Assembly (NCBI GenBank): GCA_041481485.1
Contig: JBGPBY010000416.1
Span: forward strand, 1-6,636
From: JBGPBY01 sp041481485
GTDB lineage: Bacteria > Acidobacteriota > Terriglobia > 20CM-2-55-15
Reading direction: 5' to 3'
Length of the DNA stretch: 6,636 nt
Shown here: in pieces, positions 1-5,766 of the stretch
How the letters are laid out: every line of letters begins with the position of its first letter
How positions within the stretch are numbered: position 1 is the first letter of the stretch
Notes under the pieces: model-generated
The model's database searches: none
Told to the model about the DNA's origin: nothing
The model's input: only the letters and a program-made list of their open reading frames with translations
Translations under genes and position numbers: made by a program

Positions 1-135
1 ATCACAAAATGTGGATTCCAATTAAAATATAGGGTAATACAAATTCGGAGCAGGGAGGACACAATCAAACTACTGCAATGACGTGACTTTTCAGAGGTGA
101 GATTTCTCCAAACAGGCGTCGCTCAGTAAACTCCC

Positions 136-204
136 GCTAGAGGAAGTGCCGCCGCTCCGCGGCTCAGATCTTCCCAGCCGCGTCAGCGGCGGCACTTCGC
201 TAGC
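136..204. repeat. Compound long-stem inverted repeat (REP-like)
   Basis: A 13-bp perfect inverted repeat (144-156 AAGTGCCGCCGCT against 185-197) encloses a second 7-bp inverted repeat (158-164 CGCGGCT against 176-182) around an 11-nt loop. Outside it, GCTAG at 136-140 pairs with CTAGC at 200-204 across a small bulge. Together they make an extended imperfect hairpin of about 25 paired bases. It is followed directly by two more hairpins (204-223, 248-261). The arrangement resembles composite intergenic repeats common in acidobacteria and planctomycetes, which is recollection and not checked. No coding potential is credible here. The rest of 1-135 is AT-richer and shows nothing I can name. Confidence 0.7.
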
Positions 205-223
205 CACGGGCGTCAGCCCGTGG
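204..223. repeat. 8-bp stem hairpin repeat
   Basis: CCACGGGC (204-211) and GCCCGTGG (216-223) form a perfect 8-bp stem with the 4-nt loop GTCA. It abuts the long inverted repeat on its left and is preceded by TAG. This is the middle member of a three-hairpin array. It lacks a T-tract on either side, so it is better read as a repeat element than as a terminator. Confidence 0.7.
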
Positions 224-239
224 ACACCATAAACCCGCG

Positions 240-261
240 AACAAAAAGCGCCGTAAGGCGC
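240..261 (-). terminator. Possible intrinsic terminator, minus strand
   Basis: Read on the minus strand, GCGCC-TTAC-GGCGC (261 to 248) is an all-GC 5-bp stem with a 4-nt loop followed by TTTTTGTT. That is the form of a Rho-independent terminator. It lies 6 bp after the stop of the 12-codon ORF at 268-306. The stem is short, and the hairpin is also the third unit of the adjacent repeat array, so it may simply be repeat sequence. Confidence 0.35.
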
Positions 262-267
262 GACAGA

Positions 268-306
268 TCAAGCGCGAATGGTCAGTATTGAAATATCCAT
301 TTCCAT
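268..306 (-). CDS. Possible 12-codon ORF with strong Shine-Dalgarno
   Basis: On the minus strand a perfect AGGAGG (318-313) lies 6 nt upstream of ATG at 306. The ATG opens a 12-codon frame, MEMDISILTIRA, ending in TGA at 268. A terminator-like hairpin with a T-run follows. This is the best ribosome-binding site in the window; none of the large genes has one as good. I recognise no family. It could be a leader-type peptide, the relic 3' end of a gene cut by the repeat array, or chance. It is divergent to the beta-helix gene, whose start codon is only 29 bp away. Confidence 0.25.
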   Translation of the reverse strand: MEMDISILTIRA

Positions 307-334
307 TCCGAACCTCCTGATGTAACGTCGGCGC

Positions 335-2320
335 ATGCGCGGCGCGGTGCGAATTCTTTCGTTTACGCTTTTGTGGTTCGGGATAGTGCCGCCTGCTCCT
401 GTTGTAAATCGAACCACCCCGAAGGAATTCTTCACGGAACCGCCAACGCTGATTTCCCTCGGCTTCGAATGGCGCATCGATGGCGATGACAACCGCAATG
501 CCACCGTCTCGGTCGCCTGGCGGAAAAAGGGCGAGTCCGCGTGGAACCCAGGCCCGCCGCTGCTTCGCATCGGCAATGAACGCATTAATGAAAATGCGCT
601 TCAGTACATCGTTCCGAACGGATTTGCAGGCAGCATCTTTGACCTCGAACCGGCGACCGAATACGAATGCCGGTTCACGCTCAGTGATCCCGATGGCACC
701 GATGGCAAGACGGAAAATATCGTGACTGTCCGCACGCGATTTGAACCGAAACCTGCGCCGGGCGGCGCGGTGTATCACGTCTATCCGCCAAACTATCAGG
801 GCCAGCGGCAGCAACCCGCATTCACCGGACTTCTCGCGGCATACTTCACCGGGTCCTCACATTCCGACAACTTCAATACGTATCCGCCGCGTGTTCAGCC
901 GGGCGACGTCATTTTGGTTCATGCCGGGGTGTACAAAGACGATCGTTACCGCTATGGCAATGGTCAGGGAACCGTGTCCAGCGGAACGTACTTCCTCACA
1001 CAAAGCGGTACTCCGGAAAATCCGATTGTCATCAAAGGAGCCGGTGACGGAGAAGCCATCTTCGACGGTGATGGCGCTTACAACCTTTTTAATGTGATGG
1101 CCGGAAATTACAACTATTTCGAAGATCTCACCTTTCGAAACACCGATCTGGCGTTTCAGGCAGGTCTCAAGAACATTGCAGGGTCGAGCGGCCTTACCGT
1201 CAAACACTGCAGATTTGAAAACGTGGGCCGCGGGATCTACACGGACTGGTCCGGGTCAAAGGACTACTACATTGCAGACAACACCATGTCCGGCCGATTC
1301 AATCCGAACTACTTGATGGGGTTCACCGGATCCACCTGGCAGAATCTGCCGGAATTCAATCCCAAACTCGTCTCAGAATATGCGATCAAGGTTTACGGTG
1401 CCGGTCACGTTGTGGCCTATAACGCGATCGCCAACTTTCATGACGGAGTCGATGTTGCGACGTACGGCAATCCAGACGGCAGTCCCAATCCGATTCGTGA
1501 TCGCATGCCGGTATCGATCGATTTTTATGGCAACGACATCTCCAATGTGGAAGACAACTGCATCGAAGCTGACGGCGGCGCACACAACATTCGAATTTTC
1601 CGGAATCGGTGTTTCAACATGGGGCATCGCGCACTCAGCGTTCAGCCGATGTTTGGCGGACCGGTGTACTTTATCCGCAACGTGGTTTATCACGCGCCCG
1701 AAGGCGGAGCCGTAAAATTTACGGCTTCTTCGGCCGGACTCCTGGTGTATCACAACACATTCATCGCGCCGGTGAAGCCGATGCTGCTGGCAACATCCAA
1801 TATCCATTTCCGGAATAATCTGATTCTCGGAAAGAGCGAAACCCTGGAGACGTTTGCCGTCGAAACCAACACGAATTATTCCAGTTCCGACTACAATGGG
1901 TTTCGCACCAATGAAGGTGCGATGTTTTCTTTTGAATGGAGCTCGCCACCCGCAAACGTGACCGCAAACTTTCCCGGCGATATGGGCAAACTTTCAACGC
2001 AACAGCAGTCCCAGCTCGAATCTCAGTCCCGCGAACGCCGGCGTTTCAAAACGCTGAAGGAATACAGCGATGCGACGGGACAGGACAAACACAGCATCCT
2101 TGTGGACTACGACGTTTTCGTGAGGGTGTCCCCGCCCGGCCCGGAACCTCGAACTCTGTACAAACCCGCGGATTTCGACTTTCAGCTTCGTACCGGTTCT
2201 GCGGCCGTGGACTCTGGGGTTCGGCTTCCTGGCATCAATGACGACTTCATTGGACGCGCTCCGGATCTAGGCGCGTACGAAACAGGCCGGCCCGCCCCAC
2301 ACTACGGGCCAGGAAACTAG
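335..2320 (+). CDS. Secreted right-handed parallel beta-helix protein with N-terminal Fn3-like domain
   Basis: This 661-residue protein is probably exported and binds or cleaves a polysaccharide (inference). Residues 1-20 look like a signal peptide (basic MRGAVR, then hydrophobic ILSFTLLWFGIV), but the cleavage site is not clear. Residues about 35-135 resemble a fibronectin type III domain, with the hallmark LEPATEYECRF near 104-113. From about 186 (QPGDVILVHAGVY) to about 500 there are repeated short strands with Asn/Gly turns such as FEDLTFRNT, LTVKHCRFENV and ISNVEDNCIEADGG, typical of pectate-lyase-fold beta-helices. The last 40 residues (SAAVDSGVRLPGI, then APDLGAYE) match the C-terminal pattern of the choice-of-anchor Q type. 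Catalytic residues cannot be assigned, so lyase, epimerase or purely structural roles remain open. The start is fixed by an in-frame TAA at 323-325. There is no Shine-Dalgarno, and the ATG sits inside the palindrome GCGCATGCGC (331-340). The methyltransferase follows after 17 bp. Confidence 0.88.
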   Translation: MRGAVRILSFTLLWFGIVPPAPVVNRTTPKEFFTEPPTLISLGFEWRIDGDDNRNATVSVAWRKKGESAWNPGPPLLRIGNERINENALQYIVPNGFAGSIFDLEPATEYECRFTLSDPDGTDGKTENIVTVRTRFEPKPAPGGAVYHVYPPNYQGQRQQPAFTGLLAAYFTGSSHSDNFNTYPPRVQPGDVILVHAGVYKDDRYRYGNGQGTVSSGTYFLTQSGTPENPIVIKGAGDGEAIFDGDGAYNLFNVMAGNYNYFEDLTFRNTDLAFQAGLKNIAGSSGLTVKHCRFENVGRGIYTDWSGSKDYYIADNTMSGRFNPNYLMGFTGSTWQNLPEFNPKLVSEYAIKVYGAGHVVAYNAIANFHDGVDVATYGNPDGSPNPIRDRMPVSIDFYGNDISNVEDNCIEADGGAHNIRIFRNRCFNMGHRALSVQPMFGGPVYFIRNVVYHAPEGGAVKFTASSAGLLVYHNTFIAPVKPMLLATSNIHFRNNLILGKSETLETFAVETNTNYSSSDYNGFRTNEGAMFSFEWSSPPANVTANFPGDMGKLSTQQQSQLESQSRERRRFKTLKEYSDATGQDKHSILVDYDVFVRVSPPGPEPRTLYKPADFDFQLRTGSAAVDSGVRLPGINDDFIGRAPDLGAYETGRPAPHYGPGN

Positions 2321-2337
2321 AGACGATCCTTTCAATC

Positions 2338-3348
2338 ATGAATCCAGTTCTACCTCAGGAAACTGACACAAAGATATGGGACGCATGGCTTGCTTCCTAT
2401 CAGGGAACGGCCATTAGCGTGGCGCTCGAACTCCAGATATTCGAAAAGCTAAAGGAACCTGCGGATATTGAGATGCTCCGGCAGCGAACGGGCTTTTCAA
2501 TTCGAGGCCTGACCGCATTGCTCGCGATGCTCAAGTGTTTGGGATTCCTGGATCGCCGACAGGGAGCCTATCAGTTAAATGAAGTGTCCCGGGCATACCT
2601 CCTGAAGGAGAGTCCGTTTTTCTGGGGACCGTTTTTCGCGCGCCTCGGAGAAGGCCTGCCCTCATACAAGCTCCTGGTGGAGAACGTGAGGGACGACCGC
2701 ACTTCCGAGGTCCGCGCCGCGGAAGGATGGGAGAGCGGCCAGATCGACGAGGCGGCAGCGAAAAAGATCACGGACTTCATGCATTGCCACTCCATCGCGC
2801 CGGCCGTGGGGCTTGCGAAATCCGTCGATTTTTCGGGAGTACGGAAATTGCTCGACATTGGCGGAGGCTCAGGCTGCTACGCCACTTCCATCGCGGCTGC
2901 AAATCCGGGCATGCGAGCGACGGTTATGGATCTGCCTTCGGTTTGCGCCGTCGCCAGAGGGTACATCGAAAGGGCGGGCATCGCCGACAGAGTCGACACC
3001 ACGTCCGTCAACATGTTTCGTGAGTCATGGCCGCAAGGGTACGATGCGCATTTCTTTGCCAACGTTTTTCACGACTGGAGCATGGATACCTGCGCCTCAC
3101 TTGCGGCATCAAGCTTTGCCGCACTCGAACACGGAGGCCGCATCTTCCTTCAGGAAATGCTGCTCGACGATTCCGGGGACAACCCCGTCACCGCTGTCGC
3201 CTTTTCCTTGCTGATGTGCCTGGGGACAAAAGGACAGCAATTCACCTTTGGCCAGCTGAAGCAGATTCTCGAACACGCCGGGTTCACCGACATCACGTCG
3301 CAACGCTCGTATGGTTATTACTCGATCGTCACAGGACTCAAAGCCTGA
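2338..3348 (+). CDS. SAM-dependent O-methyltransferase, family 2 (acetylserotonin/hydroxyindole OMT-like)
   Basis: This 336-residue class I methyltransferase is of the PF00891 type and transfers a methyl group from S-adenosylmethionine, usually to a hydroxyl of a small aromatic or polyketide-like acceptor (family knowledge). Residues about 10-95 form the helical winged-helix dimerisation domain seen in this family (ELQIFEKL, then GLTALLAMLKCLGFL). The SAM glycine-rich motif is LDIGGGSG at 172-179, and the acidic ribose-binding residue is probably Asp198 in VMDLP. The FHDW motif at 244-247 puts His245 where the catalytic base lies in plant and bacterial OMTs. The length is normal and the protein looks intact. 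It starts 17 bp after the beta-helix gene, with no clear Shine-Dalgarno, so co-transcription is likely. The acceptor is unknown. The glycosyltransferase downstream makes a decorated secondary metabolite or lipid a possible product, but that is inference. Confidence 0.9.
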   Translation: MNPVLPQETDTKIWDAWLASYQGTAISVALELQIFEKLKEPADIEMLRQRTGFSIRGLTALLAMLKCLGFLDRRQGAYQLNEVSRAYLLKESPFFWGPFFARLGEGLPSYKLLVENVRDDRTSEVRAAEGWESGQIDEAAAKKITDFMHCHSIAPAVGLAKSVDFSGVRKLLDIGGGSGCYATSIAAANPGMRATVMDLPSVCAVARGYIERAGIADRVDTTSVNMFRESWPQGYDAHFFANVFHDWSMDTCASLAASSFAALEHGGRIFLQEMLLDDSGDNPVTAVAFSLLMCLGTKGQQFTFGQLKQILEHAGFTDITSQRSYGYYSIVTGLKA

Positions 3349-3365
3349 AGGGAATGCGTTCCCCA

Positions 3366-3445
3366 TGTAGGGGCGATCTATGACCGCCCACAATTTTGAG
3401 GAATGCAATCCTTCGAATCGCGGGCGGTCATAGACCGCCCCTACA
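3366..3445. repeat. REPIN-like pair of inverted hairpin repeats
   Basis: Two 25-bp units lie in inverted orientation, at 3366-3390 and 3421-3445. Compared in the same orientation they differ at only two positions. Each unit is itself a near-palindrome: GGGCGGTC-TAT-GACCGCCC in the right copy (perfect 8-bp stem), with one mismatch in the left. The 80-bp pair could fold as one large hairpin, the arrangement called REPIN for REP doublets mobilised by RAYT transposases (family knowledge). It starts 17 bp after the methyltransferase stop, so it may shape the 3' end of that transcript, although there is no U-tract. On the minus strand it translates as the VGAVYDR-type peptide seen in spurious ORFs. 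Confidence 0.75.
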
Positions 3446-3480
3446 GTGAGAAGCGAACAGTCCATCAATCTGCAAGATCG

Positions 3481-3505
3481 TGCGCGGTCATAGACCGCGC
3501 CTACA
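3481..3505. repeat. Third copy of the REP-like hairpin (solo)
   Basis: This unit has the same orientation as 3421-3445 and lies exactly 60 bp downstream of it. It carries GCGCGGTC-TAT-GACCGCGC, a perfect 8-bp stem in which compensating G/C changes keep both arms paired relative to the neighbouring copy. The flanking bases ATCG before and CTACAGTG after are also shared. It lies about 50 bp before the glycosyltransferase start. Confidence 0.7.
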
Positions 3506-3555
3506 GTGCGCTCCGCAGTACAATACTTCGATGAGTGACGCCACAATGGATACCG

Positions 3556-4830
3556 ATGCCTAAAGTTGTTCTGGCGACTTTCGGTTCCTACGGCGACCTC
3601 AATCCCTACCTTGCCATTGGCATTGCGCTGTCGAGCCAGGGGGTCGACGTTGTGGTTGCGTCGCCGGCCGTTTATCGCGCCGCTGTTGAACGGCACGGAC
3701 TCCAGTTCGCCCCACTTCGGCCGGAAATCCACGAAGACGACGTTGAACTCATCGAGAAAGTGCTGGCTCCATGGAAAGGAGCGGAGTACCTCATCCGAAA
3801 ACTGATGATGCCTGCGGTCGAAGACATGTACGAGGATCTGAATCGTGCCTGCGACGGGGCGGACGTGCTCGTCTCTCATGTGTTGGTCTACGCCGGAAGA
3901 GTGGTAGCCGAACAGCGAAAGATTCCCTGGATGATGGCGGTCCTTCAACCCATGACGTTTTTTTCCGCATATGAAATGCCGATACTTCCACCTCTGAAGT
4001 TCGTGAGGCATTTGCGGTTTCTCGGGCCTGCCTTTTGCGCGTGGCTGATCAAGCTTCTGTTCAAGACAAACCTATCCTGGGGTGAGCCCGTGAGAGTTCT
4101 CCGGCGAAAACTGGGGCTCGCCGACGGGCCGAATCCGATTCGAGAAGGGCTGTTCTCGCCGCATGGGAATCTGGCGATGTTTCCCGAAGCCTACGCACGG
4201 AGACAAGCCGATTGGCCGAAACACACCTTCCGCTGTGGTTTTCCCTTCCTCGACGAAGACTTCACAGGCTCACCCATGGACAGCGCACTCTCCGATTTTC
4301 TTGCGACGGTTGAAGCGCCGGTTGTGTTCACGCTGGGTTCGAGCGCCGTGAGAATTGCGCCGTGGCTCATTGAAGTGGCAGCTGTCGCATCAAGGAAAGG
4401 AAAGTTCCCTGCAGTGATCCTCGCCGGACCGTCCGCTGCGGATGTCGCGAGCCGGCACCCGAGCGCCCATATCATGATTGTGGCGTCGGCGCCGTATTAC
4501 CAACTCTTCCCCAAAAGCCGCGTGATCGTCCATTCCGGCGGCATCGGGACGACCGCGCAGGCCCTTCGCTCCGGGCGGCCGCAAGTGATCGTTCCGTTTG
4601 CATTCGATCAATTCGACAATGCCGAGCGTGTGGTCCGCATCGGTTGCGGGGTCGAGTTGTCCACGCTCAAGGCAAGAGATCCTGAAGCAATTCTCGAGGC
4701 GATCTCCCGGGCGCATGCCCTTGCTGACAACGCGCAAAGGCTGAGAGAAAGCTTCAATGGGAACGGTCCAGAGACGGCTGCCAAAGCCATTCGTGGCCTT
4801 ATCGATTCCAACGGCCTGACTCCAAAATAG
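3556..4830 (+). CDS. GT1-family glycosyltransferase, RhlB/MGT-like
   Basis: A GT-B fold glycosyltransferase that transfers a sugar from a nucleotide donor to a lipid or small-molecule acceptor (family knowledge). The N-terminus MPKVVLATFGSYGDLNPYLAI is the usual opening of this family (ATFGSxGDxxP). The C-terminal donor-binding half has VVFTLGSS, then HSGGIGTTAQAL, then PFAFDQFDNA, matching the signature normally seen as HHGGxGT...ALxxGxPxxxxPxxxDQ..NA. The second His of that signature is Ser here, which I also associate with the RhlB-like branch. The protein is 424 residues from ATG 3556, normal for the family. A GTG at 3535 would add seven residues (MTPQWIP) and is the alternative. I prefer 3556 because homologues start right at the first beta strand. 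Neither start has a Shine-Dalgarno. A methyltransferase lies upstream across the REP cluster. The gene ends 10 bp from the convergent antitoxin gene, with no visible terminator between them. Confidence 0.9.
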   Translation: MPKVVLATFGSYGDLNPYLAIGIALSSQGVDVVVASPAVYRAAVERHGLQFAPLRPEIHEDDVELIEKVLAPWKGAEYLIRKLMMPAVEDMYEDLNRACDGADVLVSHVLVYAGRVVAEQRKIPWMMAVLQPMTFFSAYEMPILPPLKFVRHLRFLGPAFCAWLIKLLFKTNLSWGEPVRVLRRKLGLADGPNPIREGLFSPHGNLAMFPEAYARRQADWPKHTFRCGFPFLDEDFTGSPMDSALSDFLATVEAPVVFTLGSSAVRIAPWLIEVAAVASRKGKFPAVILAGPSAADVASRHPSAHIMIVASAPYYQLFPKSRVIVHSGGIGTTAQALRSGRPQVIVPFAFDQFDNAERVVRIGCGVELSTLKARDPEAILEAISRAHALADNAQRLRESFNGNGPETAAKAIRGLIDSNGLTPK

Positions 4831-4840
4831 AACCTGTTCT

Positions 4841-5086
4841 TCATCGACGATTGTTCGGCCATTCTCCTTCGGTCAGGGGTTCATCCGGAAGGTAGTCGCG
4901 GCTGAACTCCACATAGAGACGTGGATACGGAGTGATGTTTCGAACGGCACGCCGGCGGTTCCGGCGCCGGATTTCGGCTACCGCATGCCCATCCCGGCAC
5001 AACAGAACGGTTTCGTTGCGTTCCTCGACGGCCTTCACCAGTTCGGACAACCTAGTTTTGGCTTCGTGAATGTTCACCGTAATCAT
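4841..5086 (-). CDS. Orphan Phd/YefM-type antitoxin (prevent-host-death family)
   Basis: An 81-residue antitoxin, from ATG at 5086. The N-terminus MITVNIHEAKTRLSELVKAV is the DNA-binding Phd/YefM fold, with the usual T-V-N-x-x-E-A-K-x-x-L-S-x-L pattern. ETVLLCRDGHAVAEI is the second strand pair. The acidic, Trp-containing tail (YLPDEPLTEGEWP) resembles the toxin-neutralising end of antitoxins paired with PIN-domain VapC toxins. A TTG at 5122 in the same frame would add 12 low-complexity residues (SSSS, LARLAN). I reject it because the family begins at the Met chosen here. Normally a toxin gene follows at an ATGA overlap. The overlap is present (4844-4841), but the frame after it reads MKNRFYFGVRP, runs antisense into the glycosyltransferase, and shows no PIN features. 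The toxin therefore seems to have been lost. The gene is probably autoregulated (see the promoter and operator entries). Confidence 0.85.
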   Translation of the reverse strand: MITVNIHEAKTRLSELVKAVEERNETVLLCRDGHAVAEIRRRNRRRAVRNITPYPRLYVEFSRDYLPDEPLTEGEWPNNRR

Positions 5087-5092
5087 GTTAGC

Positions 5093-5108
5093 CAGTCTAG
5101 CCAGACTG
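5093..5108. promoter_or_regulatory. Inverted-repeat operator candidate over the antitoxin -10 box
   Basis: CAGTCT (5093-5098) and AGACTG (5103-5108) form a perfect 6-bp inverted repeat around AGCC. It overlaps the proposed -10 box and lies 6 bp from the ATG. Phd/YefM antitoxins typically repress their own promoter by binding short palindromes in this position (family knowledge), so this is the natural operator candidate. Confidence 0.4.
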
Positions 5109-5122
5109 CTCGATGACGGCAA
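5094..5122 (-). promoter_or_regulatory. Candidate sigma70-like promoter of the antitoxin gene
   Basis: On the minus strand TTGCCG (5122-5117) and TAGACT (5099-5094) are separated by 17 bp. Each matches four of six consensus positions. The start codon ATG begins 8 nt after the -10 box, so a transcript from this promoter would be nearly or fully leaderless. That would explain the missing Shine-Dalgarno. It is inferred from the sequence pattern only. Confidence 0.4.
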
Positions 5123-5165
5123 GAATGAGGTCCTGCAATGCAGGGTCGTGCAAAACTGAAATATG

Positions 5166-5198
5166 AATTGGGGACAGAGAGCAGTTTCCTGCGAAACT
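5166..5198. repeat. Solo GGGGACAGAGA REP-like element
   Basis: AATTGGGGACAGAGA (5166-5180) is followed by a hairpin, AGTTTC-CTGC-GAAACT (5183-5198). A conserved GGGGACAG head followed by a palindrome is how the REP sequences associated with RAYT transposases look (family knowledge, from memory). The 15-bp head recurs identically at 5666-5680 and, as 12 bp, inverted at 5732-5743. The truncated kinase ends 13 bp to the right. Confidence 0.65.
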
Positions 5199-5210
5199 CA
5201 ATTGGCATGA

Positions 5211-5624
5211 TCATGTTTGAGGACGCCGGACGGCGGGTTCGCGATGGATCACGCCGCGCTCATGTGCGTATTCCAGAGCCTCCGCGATCTGGCGGGCATA
5301 CTTGATCGCCGTTTCGAGAGGAATCCGCCCTGAGAGGGTTTCTCCCTCCACCAGTTCCATCACTAGAGCGCGTGTAGTTCCGGATTCAGCCACTTCATAG
5401 ATAGCGGCGATATTGGGATGACTGAGCGACGCGAGCACCTCGGCTTCGCGCTGGAATCGGACCATGCGGTCCGGATCCCCGGCGAAGTTTTCGGGCAGGA
5501 CTTTCACGGCAACTTCGCGCTTCGGCCGCGTGTCTCGGGCGCGATAAACTTCACCCATTCCGCCCGCGCCAAGCGGTGCGATAAGTTCGAACGCTCCGAG
5601 CAACGTCCCCGATTTCAGTGCCAT
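5211..5624 (-). pseudogene. Ser/Thr protein kinase, truncated at the catalytic loop
   Basis: The N-lobe of a Hanks-type (PknB-like) kinase, 137 residues from ATG at 5624. The Gly-rich loop LGAGGMGEV is at 18-26, the ATP-anchoring Lys is K41 in VAVK, the alpha-C Glu is probably E60 in FQREAEVL, and the hinge region is ALVMELVEGETL. The family sequence runs HRDLKPAN; here it reads HREPAV (127-132) and stops six codons after the Ala. The catalytic Asp, DFG, APE, the rest of the C-lobe and any membrane or sensor region are missing, whereas intact acidobacterial relatives usually exceed 600 residues. It should be inactive. HREPA could come from HRDLKPA by an in-frame 6-bp loss, with homology ending just after. 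The truncated end lies beside the REP at 5166-5198, pointing to deletion or rearrangement there. No good Shine-Dalgarno precedes the start. Confidence 0.85.
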
Positions 5625-5668
5625 TGGTCTGAGGATTCTACACCGGGTACAACATGGGAATAAAAAAT

Positions 5669-5743
5669 TGGGGACAGAGAAATTCCCAGAGAAACGTCAC
5701 GGATACGCTTGGTGTGGTACCTAGAAATTGCTCTCTGTCCCCA
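5669..5743. repeat. REPIN-like 75-bp element with 12-bp terminal inverted repeats
   Basis: TGGGGACAGAGA (5669-5680) and its exact complement (5732-5743) bound 51 bp of unrelated interior. AATT follows the left arm directly and sits two bases inside the right arm. The right-arm version (TGGGGACAGAGAGC) is the same as the solo copy at 5169-5182. No ORF lies inside. The element sits between the kinase start (5624) and the first codon of the transporter fragment (5767), directly at the edge where transporter homology disappears. Confidence 0.7.
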
Positions 5744-5766
5744 GTGGATCTCAGAGCACAAGCTAA

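Noticed and set aside
200..814. 204-codon minus-strand open frame
   Set aside because: It is antisense to the Fn3-like part of the beta-helix gene and ends in the translated hairpin array. It is low in hydrophobic patterning and has no recognisable family.
3361..3510. CRISPR-like array from three repeats
   Set aside because: There are only three units, one of them inverted, with unequal spacing and strong internal palindromes. They fit REP elements, and there are no cas genes.
3109..4011. 300-codon minus-strand open frame
   Set aside because: It runs antisense through the end of the methyltransferase, the REP cluster and the start of the glycosyltransferase. Its middle is the VGAVYDR-type translation of the repeats, and it shows no domain. 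It is a shadow ORF.
4608..4862. Minus-strand frame after the antitoxin as a toxin gene
   Set aside because: It overlaps the antitoxin end and the glycosyltransferase in antisense, and lacks the early acidic LLDTH-type motif of PIN toxins. Its Ser/Ala/Arg-rich composition is typical of shadow frames.
5206..5215. CATGATCATG palindrome as a regulatory site
   Set aside because: A single 10-bp palindrome at the truncated 3' end of a dead gene has no promoter or regulator context. Chance is sufficient.
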